48,388 bases of DNA, taken from assembly GCA_025965515.1 (NCBI GenBank), contig JAOPWU010000002.1, forward strand, positions 1-48,388. Reading direction: 5' to 3'. This document shows, in pieces, positions 1 through 11,631 of this stretch (position 1 is the stretch's first letter; the number at the start of each line of letters is the position of its first letter). A program made the position numbers and the translations under genes. The stretch is from Mycobacterium sp. GTDB lineage: Bacteria; Actinomycetota; Actinomycetes; RYN-182. Under the pieces are notes generated by a model, which was not told the DNA's origin, ran no database searches, and saw only the letters and a list, made by a program, of their open reading frames with translations.

Positions 1-303
1 GTCCACCCGGACCTCGAGCTCGTCGGCGACGGGGACCCGCATGCCACCCAGATCGATGCGCGGGACGGCGTCGTCCGCGGGCACGTCGGCCACGTCGTAG
101 GGCCCGGTGGTCGGGAGCGACACCCGCTCGTCGGCGGGCCCGCCCGCCGCGAGGGCTGCCTCGTCGGCGTCCTCGTCCGCCGCGTCGAACTCGACCCCCG
201 CGACCTCGTCGACCTCGTCCACCCCGTCGACCTCGTCGACCTCGTCGACCTCGTCGTTCGCGTCGTCAGCGCCGGAGCGCCCGCGTCGTCCGAACAGCGC
301 CAT
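1..303 (-). CDS. DUF3710 family protein (C-terminus truncated by window edge)
   Basis: Minus-strand frame reads [25 protein letters not shown]...PRIDLGGMRVPVADELEVRVD; start overlaps the dut stop (ATGA); dut-adjacent position is typical of DUF3710. Confidence 0.75.
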   Translation of the reverse strand, partial: MALFGRRGRSGADDANDEVDEVDEVDGVDEVDEVAGVEFDAADEDADEAALAAGGPADERVSLPTTGPYDVADVPADDAVPRIDLGGMRVPVADELEVRVD

Positions 304-788
304 CAGGCTGTCCCCTCCTCATCGCCCGGCACCGCTGCCGCGGCGTGTCCGCCCGTCGAACCGAACCCGCCGGTCCCCCGGGCGCTCGACGGCAGCACCG
401 CCGTCTCCTCCAGTGTCACCCGTTCCACCCGCTGCACGACGAGCTGGGCCACGCGATCATGGCGCGCCAGCACGATGTCGGCCGTGGGATCGAGGTTCAC
501 CAGGATCAGCTTGATCTCACCTCGGTACCCCGCGTCGACGGTGCCGGGCGCGTTGACCAGCGACAGCCCGCAGCGGGCCGCCAGCCCGGAGCGGGGATGC
601 ACGAACGCGGCGTACCCCTCCGGCAGCGCGATACCGATTCCGGTCCCGACGACCGCCCGTTCGCCGGGGCGCAGCACGATGCCCGCCGTGGCGTGCAGGT
701 CCAGGCCGGCGTCGCCGGGACTTGCGTACCTGGGAAGCGGCACCTCGGCGGCGAAGAGGCCGACGGGGACCCGCAGCGGTCCGGTCAC
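303..788 (-). CDS. dut: dUTP diphosphatase
   Basis: [33 protein letters not shown]...[29 protein letters not shown]...[11 protein letters not shown]: all dUTPase motifs present; GTG start overlaps the upstream stop. Confidence 0.95.
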   Translation of the reverse strand: MTGPLRVPVGLFAAEVPLPRYASPGDAGLDLHATAGIVLRPGERAVVGTGIGIALPEGYAAFVHPRSGLAARCGLSLVNAPGTVDAGYRGEIKLILVNLDPTADIVLARHDRVAQLVVQRVERVTLEETAVLPSSARGTGGFGSTGGHAAAAVPGDEEGTA

Positions 789-1408
789 GGCCCGTACTGC
801 AGGGCGGTGTCGGCGGACGGCTCCGTCGCGGACGCGGCGGTCCCGGCCCGGGCGAAGTGCAGGCCGCCGGCGCCGTGGCGGCTGAAGTGCTCCGTGGGCA
901 CCTGGATGAACAGGCCGGAGGCGGAGGCCACCACCGGGCCCTCCGGGCTGTCCAGGCGCGCCACGGCGACGGCGTACGACTTGCGGCCGTGGACGGCCAG
1001 CAGCTCGCCGTCGCTGACGAGCGCGCTGCCCACGGGCACCGGCCGGCGGTAGTCGACCTCGAGGCGCCCGGTGACGGACAGCCGGCCCGCCAGCCACATG
1101 AGGTAGCCGAGCGTCTCGTCGAAGGCGGTCGCGATGAGCCCGCCGTGCGCGAGGCCGGGAGCGCCCTGGTGCCGCGCCGCGACCTGCACGGTGGTCCGGA
1201 CCGTCACGCCCTCCCCCGCCGTCGCCCTCAGCCGCAACCCCGGCGGATCCGCGACGCCGCAGCCGTAGCACTCCCCGTAGTGCGGGGGGATGGCGCTGCC
1301 GGGCGGCGGGGCGCCCTGCCAGCGGAGGGGCGGGACGGCGTCGGGCGGAGGCGTGGTTGCGGGCCCCGGTGCGACGAGACCACGGTCGACCGTGAAGGAC
1401 AGGGACAC
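785..1408 (-). CDS. PaaI-type (hotdog-fold) thioesterase
   Basis: CYGCG...[20 protein letters not shown]...[10 protein letters not shown] hotdog motifs; GTG start 7 nt downstream of TAGAGT. Confidence 0.85.
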   Translation of the reverse strand: MSLSFTVDRGLVAPGPATTPPPDAVPPLRWQGAPPPGSAIPPHYGECYGCGVADPPGLRLRATAGEGVTVRTTVQVAARHQGAPGLAHGGLIATAFDETLGYLMWLAGRLSVTGRLEVDYRRPVPVGSALVSDGELLAVHGRKSYAVAVARLDSPEGPVVASASGLFIQVPTEHFSRHGAGGLHFARAGTAASATEPSADTALQYGP

Positions 1409-1619
1409 GCCCGGAACTCTAACGACCGCTCGCACGGGCCCCGGCGGCCGCGTCCGCGGGGTCCCTCCCCGGGTCCGGACGGGCGCACCGGCGGGGTGGC
1501 ACCCCGACCGCCCCTCAGGGATGCGGGATGCTGACGTCCGGCAGCGGTTCCCCCGGGGCCGGGAGGGGAACCGCCACGGCACCGGGCCGCGCCCGCGCCG
1601 CGCACGAGAAGGAGATCCG

Positions 1620-1910
1620 ATGGCCGATGTAGTGACCAAGCTGGGCTGGCGGTTGGTGGGCAGCCTCCCTGCGGCACTCGTCGCGAACGCCACACGCAAG
1701 GCCGTGACCGCGGGCTGGAGCAAGGCGACGGGCGGGGCGGCGAAGGACCCGACGGACCCCCGGACCCCGCTGCGGAGTGCGCTCGCCTGGTCCCTGCTCT
1801 CCGGCGCCGGTGTCGGCGTCGTCGAGCTGCTGGTTCTCCGGCGCTCCGCCACGATCTGGGCGCGCGCGACCGGTGAGCTGCCGCCGCCGCTGCGCGAGGA
1901 GGAGTCCTGA
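1620..1910 (+). CDS. DUF4235 domain membrane protein
   Basis: MADVVTKLGWRLVGSLPAALVANATRKAVTAGW...; AAGGAG just upstream. Confidence 0.8.
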   Translation: MADVVTKLGWRLVGSLPAALVANATRKAVTAGWSKATGGAAKDPTDPRTPLRSALAWSLLSGAGVGVVELLVLRRSATIWARATGELPPPLREEES

Positions 1911-2065
1911 GGGACGGGGGGCGGCCGACCACCGCACCGCCGGGACCCACGACCCCCGCCGCGTTCCGCGGGGCCTCCCCGTCTGCGGACCTCGGGGCCG
2001 CGCTCGCGCGTCGGCTCCGGGAGCGCCCCGGCAGCCGGCTGCTCGGCCGGCAGGAGGCCCGCGTC

Positions 2066-3178
2066 GTGCTGGACTCCGGGCCGGTGGCCCGCTGGACGCT
2101 GGAGCTGCACCACGGGCGGCTCACCTTCCGCAGCGGCAGCAACGGCAAGCCGGACCTGGTCGTCCGGGCGTCCGCGGACATCCTCACCGACGTGGTGGAC
2201 GGCCGCCGTTCCGGGCTGCGCTGCTTCCTGGACGGCGACCTGACGGTCCGCGGCGACCTGTCGCTCGCCCTGGCCCTGGACGGGATGTTCGCCGTCGACG
2301 AGACGCCGGACCAGTGGCCGCACGCGGACCTGGTGGACGTGCGCGTCGGGCGGCAGACCCTGCACACCGCGCACCTCGAGGCGGGTCCCGCGGACGCACC
2401 GGCCGTGGTGCTGCTCCACGGGCTCGGCGCCACCAACGCCAGCATGCTGCCGGTGATGTGGGACCTGGCCGCCGACCACCGCGTCTTCTCGCCCGACCTG
2501 CCGGGGTTCGGCGCGTCGGACAAGCCGAGGGCGAGCTACACGCCGCGCTACTTCTCCCGGTGGCTCACCGGCTACCTGGACGCGCTGGGGCTCGACCGGG
2601 TCGTCCTGGTGGGCAACAGCATGGGCGGCCGCATCGCCATCGAGCAGGGCCACGCGACGCCCGAGCGCGTGCGCGCCATGGTCCTGCTCTGCCCGTCACC
2701 CGCCTTCCGCCGGCTCCGGCAGTGGGTGCCGCTGGTGCGCCTGCTGCGCCCGGAGCTGGCCTCGCTGCCGCTGTTCCCGCCCGCGCACCGCTTCGTCGTG
2801 GATGCGATCCGCGCCATGTTCAGCCAGTCCGACCGCCTCCCCCAGCCCTGGTACGACGCCGCCGCCGACGAGTTCCAGCGTGTCTTCAGCTCACGCGGCG
2901 GCCGAGTGGCGTTCTTCGCCTGCGCGCGGCAGATCTACCTGGAGCAGGCGGTCGGCAAGCGCGGCTTCTGGGACCGCCTCCCGGACCTGCGGCCGCCCGC
3001 GCTCTTCCTCTGGGGCGACCGGGACCGGCTCGTCCCCTCCGGGTTCGCGCGGCACGTGGAGCGGGCGCTGCCGCAGGCGACATCGATCGTGCTGACCGAC
3101 AGCGGCCACGTCCCCCAGTTCGAGCACCCGCCGGAGGTCAGCGAGTTGGTGCGCGCCTTCCTCACCCAGCACCCGTAG
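2066..3178 (+). CDS. SCP2-like domain fused to alpha/beta hydrolase
   Basis: N-terminal WTLELHHGRLTFRSGSNGKPDLVVRASADILTDVVDG...LTVRGDLSLALALDGMF resembles SCP2; then VLLHGLGATN...GNSMGG...WGDRDRLVP...DSGHVPQFEHP. The true start may lie upstream, since the frame is open to about 1910 without a clear ATG/GTG. Confidence 0.82.
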   Translation: MLDSGPVARWTLELHHGRLTFRSGSNGKPDLVVRASADILTDVVDGRRSGLRCFLDGDLTVRGDLSLALALDGMFAVDETPDQWPHADLVDVRVGRQTLHTAHLEAGPADAPAVVLLHGLGATNASMLPVMWDLAADHRVFSPDLPGFGASDKPRASYTPRYFSRWLTGYLDALGLDRVVLVGNSMGGRIAIEQGHATPERVRAMVLLCPSPAFRRLRQWVPLVRLLRPELASLPLFPPAHRFVVDAIRAMFSQSDRLPQPWYDAAADEFQRVFSSRGGRVAFFACARQIYLEQAVGKRGFWDRLPDLRPPALFLWGDRDRLVPSGFARHVERALPQATSIVLTDSGHVPQFEHPPEVSELVRAFLTQHP

Positions 3179-3225
3179 CGGGGAGCCGGAGGCTTGACGC
3201 CGGGCGGCCTGGGAAGGGGTCGCGC

Positions 3226-4179
3226 ATGGTGACACTGGGCTACTTCGTTTCCAGCGAGGAGCGGCCCGCCCGCGACCTCGTCGCGGGCGCCGTCGCTGCG
3301 GAGCGGCACGGCTTCGACAAGCTGTGGATCAGCGACCACATCCATCCCTGGAACGACGCGCAGGGGAACTCCACGTTCGTGTGGTCGGTGCTCGGCGCCA
3401 TCGCGCAGGCCACGGAGTCGCTCACGGCGACGACCGCGGTCACCTGCCCGACGGTCCGGACCCACCCCGGCGTCGTCGCCCACGCTGCCGCCACCGTGGC
3501 AACGCTGATGCCGGGCAGATTCCAGCTCGGGGTCGGGTCCGGCGAGGCGCTGAACGAGCACGTCTGGGGCGACCCGTGGCCCAGCGCCGACGTCCGGCTC
3601 GAGATGCTCGAGGAGGCCGTCGGCGTCATCCGTCAGCTGTGGACCGGCGACGTCGTCCACCACGACGGGCTGCACTACACGGTCGACCACGCCCGGCTGT
3701 ACTCGCTGCCGGAGGTGCCGCCCCCGCTCCTCATGAGCGGCTTCGGCCCGAAGGCCACCCGGCTGGCCGCGCGGATCGCCGACGGCTACATGAATGCCTC
3801 CCCCGATGGCGAGCTGGTCGAGCTGTACCGGTCGGCGGGCGGCACCGGGGTGGCGCAGGCGGGCGTGAAGTTCGGCTGGGCGCCGACGCTCGAGGAGGGG
3901 CAGGCCAACGTGGCCCGGCTCTGGAAGAACGACAGCCTGCCCGGGGAGCTGGCGCAGCTGCTGCCGACCCCCGAGCACTTCGAGCAGGCCCAGCAGCTCG
4001 TGTCGGACGAGATGGCCGGCGGTTCCCTCGCGTGCGGGCCCGACCCGGAGCCCTACCTCGAGCGGCTCCAGGCCTACGTGGACGCCGGCTTCGACGAGAT
4101 CTACCTGAGCCAGATCGGGCCGGACCAGGAGGGCTTCCTGCGGTTCGCCGAGAAGGAGTTGCTGCCCCACTTCTCCTGA
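3226..4179 (+). CDS. F420-dependent LLM-class oxidoreductase (TIGR03557-like)
   Basis: MVTLGYFVSSEERPARDLVAGAVAAERHGFDKLWISDHIHPWN...GQGN..LGVGSGEALNEHVWGDPWP. Confidence 0.88.
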   Translation: MVTLGYFVSSEERPARDLVAGAVAAERHGFDKLWISDHIHPWNDAQGNSTFVWSVLGAIAQATESLTATTAVTCPTVRTHPGVVAHAAATVATLMPGRFQLGVGSGEALNEHVWGDPWPSADVRLEMLEEAVGVIRQLWTGDVVHHDGLHYTVDHARLYSLPEVPPPLLMSGFGPKATRLAARIADGYMNASPDGELVELYRSAGGTGVAQAGVKFGWAPTLEEGQANVARLWKNDSLPGELAQLLPTPEHFEQAQQLVSDEMAGGSLACGPDPEPYLERLQAYVDAGFDEIYLSQIGPDQEGFLRFAEKELLPHFS

Positions 4180-4237
4180 TCCCGGCTCCCCGGGGGTGTC
4201 GCCCGGCTCCGCCCGTGCGCTGGCTAGGGTGATGACC

Positions 4238-4756
4238 ATGGCCATCTACGCCCTCGGCGACCGAGTTCCGCAGATCGACGCGACCGCCTACGTCCACCCG
4301 GACGCAGTGGTGATCGGCGCCGTGACGCTGGGTCCGGAGGTCAGCATCTGGCCGCACGCGGTGTTGCGCGGCGACTACGGCGAGATCTTCATCGGCGCCC
4401 GGAGCAACGTGCAGGACGGCTCCGTCATCCACGCGACGTTCGAGCTCGCGACGCGGGTCGGCGAGGGCTGCACCATCGGGCACCTGGCCCACCTCGAGGG
4501 GTGCACGGTCGAGGACGGCTGCCTCATCGGATCGGGCAGCGTGGTGCTGCACCGGGCCGTGGTGCGCTCCGGCGCCCTGGTGGGCGCGAACGCCGTCGTC
4601 AGCAACGACGTCGAGGTGCCGGCCCGCGCGATGGCGCTCGGCGTCCCGGCGAAGATGCGCCTCGACGCGGTCCCGGAGGGGACCCTGGAGGCGGCGGCGG
4701 CGCTGTACGCCTGGAACGGCGCGCGATACCGCACCGAGCTGCGTCGCGTCGACTGA
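4238..4756 (+). CDS. gamma-carbonic anhydrase family protein (left-handed beta helix)
   Basis: Hexapeptide repeats: VWPHAVLRGDYG, GARSNVQDGSVIH, TIGHLAHLEGC, LIGSGSVVL, VPAKMR. Confidence 0.9.
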   Translation: MAIYALGDRVPQIDATAYVHPDAVVIGAVTLGPEVSIWPHAVLRGDYGEIFIGARSNVQDGSVIHATFELATRVGEGCTIGHLAHLEGCTVEDGCLIGSGSVVLHRAVVRSGALVGANAVVSNDVEVPARAMALGVPAKMRLDAVPEGTLEAAAALYAWNGARYRTELRRVD

Positions 4757-4768
4757 CACGCTCCCGGC

Positions 4769-5596
4769 TCAGGCCGGCGGGGCGTCCAGCAGCGCGAGGC
4801 CCGTGCCGGCCAGCAGGTCGTGCAGCGGCCCGAACAACGCGGGCGGCGCGGCGATCGTGAGGTCGTAGCCGGCGGGCGCGCCCGCCAGGCCCTCGACGCG
4901 CAGCCCCGCCTCGGCAGCGATCAGCCCGCCGGCGGCGAGGTCCCACGGGTTGAGGCCCCGCTCGTAGAACGCGTCCACCTGGCCGGTGGCCGACCAGCAG
5001 AGGTCCAGTGACGCTGCGCCGAAGCGCCGGATGTCGCGGATGCGCGGCAGGATCTGCGCGACCAGCTGCGCCTGCACGGTCCGGCGCTCGACGACGTACC
5101 CGAAGCCCGTGGCGACGAGCGCCTGCGGCAGCTCGTCGACCGCGGACCCCGTCAGCTCGGTGAGCGTGCCGTCGGCGGCCCGCCGCAGCGCCCCGCCGCC
5201 CAGCACGGCCGAGTACGTGGTGCCGGTCGTCGCCTGGTGCACGACGCCCGCCACGATCCGCCCGTCGACCTCCGCGGCGATGCTCACGGCCCAGCCCGGC
5301 AGCCGGTACAGGTAGTTCACGGTGCCGTCGATCGGGTCGACCACCCAGCGCACCCCGGAGGTGCCGGAGCTGTCGGCGCCCTCCTCCCCCAGCACCCCGT
5401 CGGCCGGCCGGGCATCGAGCAGGCGGGTGGTGATGAGCTCCTCCACGGCGCGGTCCGCCGCGGTGACCACATCGGTGGCGGACGACTTGGTGTCGACGTC
5501 GAGGTCGCGCTCGCGGGCGGCGACGGCGAGCGCGCCCGCCTCGTCCGCGACGGCGAGCGCGAGGGTGAGCAGGTCGGCGGGATCCGGGGCGGCCAT
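4769..5596 (-). CDS. inositol monophosphatase family protein
   Basis: TKSSATDVVTAADRAVE...GEEGAD...WVVDPIDGTVNYLYRLPGWAVSIA...NPWDLAAGGLIAAEAG. Confidence 0.93.
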   Translation of the reverse strand: MAAPDPADLLTLALAVADEAGALAVAARERDLDVDTKSSATDVVTAADRAVEELITTRLLDARPADGVLGEEGADSSGTSGVRWVVDPIDGTVNYLYRLPGWAVSIAAEVDGRIVAGVVHQATTGTTYSAVLGGGALRRAADGTLTELTGSAVDELPQALVATGFGYVVERRTVQAQLVAQILPRIRDIRRFGAASLDLCWSATGQVDAFYERGLNPWDLAAGGLIAAEAGLRVEGLAGAPAGYDLTIAAPPALFGPLHDLLAGTGLALLDAPPA

Positions 5597-5628
5597 GCGC
5601 CCATCCTCCTGTACCGCCGCCGGGGACG

Positions 5629-5670
5629 CCGACGGGGCCGGGCGGGGAGTCCCCCGCCCGGCCCCGTCGG
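5629..5670 (-). terminator. Probable transcription terminator downstream of acnA
   Basis: Perfect 19-bp inverted repeat CCGACGGGGCCGGGCGGGG-agtc-CCCCGCCCGGCCCCGTCGG, 19 nt past the acnA stop. Confidence 0.8.
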
Positions 5671-5688
5671 GGCGTGCCGTGTGGCCGA

Positions 5689-8487
<2,799 letters not shown>

Positions 8488-8600
8488 GGGTCCTCCTGGG
8501 TCCGCGGCGTTCGCGCCGCGCGGACGGTCGACAGGCGAATGGTGGTCACCCGGCGCTCCGGGCCGACGACAGCTTCTCAGACGCCGCCCTATCGCTGGGT

Positions 8601-8616
8601 ATCTCGACGTCAAGAT
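8601..8616. promoter_or_regulatory. Putative MarR-family operator, copy 1
   Basis: ATCTCGACGTCAAGAT, imperfect palindrome (reverse complement ATCTTGACGTCGAGAT) in the acnA/marR intergenic region. Confidence 0.7.
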
Positions 8617-8634
8617 TCATCCTGCCCCCCTGAT

Positions 8635-8650
8635 CTCTCGACGTCAAGAT
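8635..8650. promoter_or_regulatory. Putative MarR-family operator, copy 2
   Basis: CTCTCGACGTCAAGAT; 15 of 16 bases identical to copy 1, 34 bp downstream; overlaps the predicted -35 region of the MarR gene. Confidence 0.7.
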
Positions 8651-8674
8651 GCCTGGGGACCTACCCTGGGCCCC

Positions 8675-9232
8675 GTGACGGAGACCGGGCGCGACGAGGT
8701 CGACGGCCTGGCGGAGGACTGGGAACACCAGCGCGACGACCTCACCGCCGCCGACCTCGTCCCCCTGCACCTGATGTCGCGGATCGCCCGGCTCGCCCGG
8801 CACCTCGACCGTGAGCGGCGGCTCGCCTTCCGCTCGTCCGGCCTCGACGCCGGCGAGTTCGACGTCCTCGCCGAGCTGCGCCGGGCCGGGCCGGACGCCC
8901 ACCTGTCCCCGGGTGCGCTGCAGCGCGCGACCCTCGTCTCCAGCGGCACCATGACCCACCGGCTCGACAAGCTGGAGGCCGCCGGCCTCATCGCCCGCGC
9001 GCCGGACCCCGGCGACGGGCGCGGGGTGCTCGTGCGGCTGCTCCCCCTGGGGCGCACGACGGTCGACGCCGCGCTGGACGCGCTGCTGGCCGCCGAACGG
9101 CGACTCGTCCACGCCCTCGGCGACGAGGCGACCGGCGAGCTGATCGGCGGGTTGCGCCGGCTGCTCAGCGTGTATGAGCGCAGCCGGCCTGCCGGGGACG
9201 ACGGCGCCGGGGGCGCGGGGAGCGACGGATGA
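8675..9232 (+). CDS. MarR family winged-helix transcriptional regulator
   Basis: GEFDVLAELRRAGPDAHLSPGALQRATLVSSGTMTHRLDKLEAAGLIARAPDPGDGRGVLVRLLPLG. Confidence 0.9.
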   Translation: MTETGRDEVDGLAEDWEHQRDDLTAADLVPLHLMSRIARLARHLDRERRLAFRSSGLDAGEFDVLAELRRAGPDAHLSPGALQRATLVSSGTMTHRLDKLEAAGLIARAPDPGDGRGVLVRLLPLGRTTVDAALDALLAAERRLVHALGDEATGELIGGLRRLLSVYERSRPAGDDGAGGAGSDG

Positions 9233-10260
9233 CCGGAGGGACGGACGGGTCCTCTCCGGGGTTCGGCCTCGTGCTCGGTGCGGGCGGCGTCATCGGCCAG
9301 GCCTTCCACCACGGGGTGCTCGCCGCGCTGCAGGACGAACTCGGGTTCGACGCCCGCCGGGCCGACGTCATCGTCGGGACCTCGGCCGGGTCGCTCGTCG
9401 CCACGATGCTCCGCGCCGGCGTGTCCGGGGCGGACCTCGCGGCCTCCGCCCTGCGGCGCTCCGCGACCCCGCAGGGGCATGCGCTGCTGGCAGGGCTCCC
9501 CCGCCCCGTCGACACCGGCCGCCCCGACTGGCGCCGGCTGCGGCCGCCCGCCGGCCCGCTGGTCGCGGGGCACGCGGCGTGGGGCCTGGTCCGGCACGGC
9601 CGGCGGACCCCGGTCGCCGCCCTCGCCGCAGGGCTGCTCCCCGCCGGCGGCATCGACATCCGCCTCGCCGTCGCCCCCGTGGCCGCGGCGCTCCCCGCGT
9701 TCGGCCCCGAGCCGCTGCTGCTGCCGGCGGTGCGCGTCGTCGACGGCCGCCGGGTCGTCTTCGGTACGGCCGGAGCACCGCCCACGACGCCCGGGCTGGC
9801 CGCCGCCGCGAGCTGCGCGGTCCCCGGCTGGTTCTCCCCGGTCGTCATCGACGGCGTGGCCTACGTCGACGGCGGCGCGCATTCGCCCACGAACGCCGAT
9901 CTGCTGGTCGCGCCGCCCGACGCGGGCGTCCCCGCCCGGCCCGTCCCCCGCCCGGCCCGGGTGCTGATCCTCTCGCCCATGTCCGCCGCGGCCGGCGCCC
10001 GGAAACTCGGCAGCCGCGGGGAGGCGATGATGCGGCGTACGAGCAGCCGACGGCTGGCCCGCGAGGTGCGTGCGCTGCGCGAGGCCGGCGTGACCGTCGT
10101 GGAACGCAGCCCGTCGGACGACGAGCTCGAGGTGATGGCCGGTAATCCGCTCAGCGGGAAGCGCCGCCGCACCGTGGTGCAGCGGGCCTACGAGGTCACG
10201 ACCCGTCAGCTCGCCGACCCGCACGTGCGGGCCGTGCTGCAGCGGGTAGCAGATCTCTGA
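9229..10260 (+). CDS. patatin-like phospholipase family protein
   Basis: FGLVLGAGGVIGQAFHHGVL...GTSAGS (Ser nucleophile)...DGGAHSPTNADLL (Asp motif); ATGA overlap with the MarR gene. Confidence 0.88.
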   Translation: MTGGTDGSSPGFGLVLGAGGVIGQAFHHGVLAALQDELGFDARRADVIVGTSAGSLVATMLRAGVSGADLAASALRRSATPQGHALLAGLPRPVDTGRPDWRRLRPPAGPLVAGHAAWGLVRHGRRTPVAALAAGLLPAGGIDIRLAVAPVAAALPAFGPEPLLLPAVRVVDGRRVVFGTAGAPPTTPGLAAAASCAVPGWFSPVVIDGVAYVDGGAHSPTNADLLVAPPDAGVPARPVPRPARVLILSPMSAAAGARKLGSRGEAMMRRTSSRRLAREVRALREAGVTVVERSPSDDELEVMAGNPLSGKRRRTVVQRAYEVTTRQLADPHVRAVLQRVADL

Positions 10261-10400
10261 GGCCTTCGTGCGGGATCTCCGCCGGCAACGCGGTTAGAGT
10301 CCGGCCGAGCCCCCCACGAGAAGTTGGTGTCCGCAGCTAACCCCTACCCCGGCGGCCGCGGACGCCCAGCGCGTGGCATTGCACCCCGAAGGGAACCCGC

Positions 10401-11588
10401 GTGGACCTGTCCTACAGCGCCGAGGATGAGGCGTTCCGCACCGAGCTGCGCAGCTGGCTCGCCGAGAACCTGCCCGAGGAGTGGCGTACGCCCGGCTTCT
10501 GGGCCACCTCCGACCGCCAAGAGAACTTCGAGCTGCGCCGGGCCTGGGAGCGCGACAAGGCCCTGGCCGGGTTCGCCGGCATCCAGTGGCCGAAGGAGTA
10601 CGGCGGCCGCGGCGGCACCGCCGCACAGCGCGCGATCTACGACGAGGAGATGGCGCGCCACCACGCGCCGACCACCGTCAATCCGCTGGGCCTGACCTTC
10701 CTCGCCCCGACCGTCATGGCGATCGGCACCGAGCAGCAGAAGCGGGACATCGTCAAGCCGCTGCTGCACAACGAGGTCATCTGGTGCCAGGGCTTCAGCG
10801 AGCCCGACGCCGGCAGCGACCTGGCGAACATCCGGACCAGCGCGGTCCTCGACGGCGACGAGTGGGTCGTCAACGGTCAGAAGATCTGGACCACCAACGC
10901 CGCCCACGGCGACTGGATCTTCGCGCTGGTGCGCACCTCGCAGGAGGAGAAGAAGCACCGCGGCATCACGATGATGCTCATCGACATGAAGTCCGAGGGC
11001 GTCGAGGCGCGGCCGCTCAAGCAGATGAGCGGCGCGAGCGAATTCGGCGAGGTCTTCTTCACCGACGTCCGCGTCCCCAAGGACAGCCACCTGGGCGACG
11101 TCGGTGACGGCTGGAACGTCGCCATGCTGCTGCTCTCCTTCGAGCGCGGCGCGTCGGCGCTGGGCCAGTACACCGAGTTCCGCTCCGAGCTCGACAACTT
11201 CGGCGGCCTCACCAAGGTGCTCTCGAAGGACGGGGTGCCGGCCGCGCAGGACCCGGGCGTGCGGCGCAAGCTCGCCCGCCACCTGGTGGAGCTGGAGTGC
11301 CTGCGGCTGCACTCGCTGCACATCCTCACGCAGGTGGAGAAGGGCCGTGACCTGGGCTTCGAGGCCTCCATGACGAAGCTGCAGTGGTCCGAGACCTCGC
11401 AGCAGATGCAGGAGTCGTTCGTCGACATCCTCGGGGTCGACTTCCAGGTGCCGGACCCCGCGCCGGGCATCGACCTGCGGTTCGAGCAGGCGATGGCGCT
11501 GTGGTCGCGCTCGGTCACGATCTGGGGCGGTTCGTCGCAGGTGCAGCGCAACATCGTCGCCGAGCGCGTTCTCGGCCTGCCCCGCTGA
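10401..11588 (+). CDS. acyl-CoA dehydrogenase
   Basis: WCQGFSEPDAGSDLANIRTSA...VNGQKIWTTNA...MSGASEFGEVFFTDVRVP...WGGSSQVQRNIVAERVLGLPR. Confidence 0.95.
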   Translation: MDLSYSAEDEAFRTELRSWLAENLPEEWRTPGFWATSDRQENFELRRAWERDKALAGFAGIQWPKEYGGRGGTAAQRAIYDEEMARHHAPTTVNPLGLTFLAPTVMAIGTEQQKRDIVKPLLHNEVIWCQGFSEPDAGSDLANIRTSAVLDGDEWVVNGQKIWTTNAAHGDWIFALVRTSQEEKKHRGITMMLIDMKSEGVEARPLKQMSGASEFGEVFFTDVRVPKDSHLGDVGDGWNVAMLLLSFERGASALGQYTEFRSELDNFGGLTKVLSKDGVPAAQDPGVRRKLARHLVELECLRLHSLHILTQVEKGRDLGFEASMTKLQWSETSQQMQESFVDILGVDFQVPDPAPGIDLRFEQAMALWSRSVTIWGGSSQVQRNIVAERVLGLPR

Positions 11589-11631
11589 CCGCCCGCCGGT
11601 CTCCCTCTCCCAAACTTCCGGAAGGACCCCC

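Noticed and set aside
107-514. Ser/Thr-rich plus-strand ORF (135 aa)
   Set aside because: Antisense artefact of the (EVD)n repeat in DUF3710 and of dut
785-2653. Very long antisense ORFs throughout (e.g. 785-2653-, 5674-8814+, 22811-25915-, 33713-36109-)
   Set aside because: High GC suppresses stop codons; translations are Arg/Ala/Pro/Gly-rich with no domain motifs beyond the real CDS embedded in them, so only the motif-bearing segments were kept
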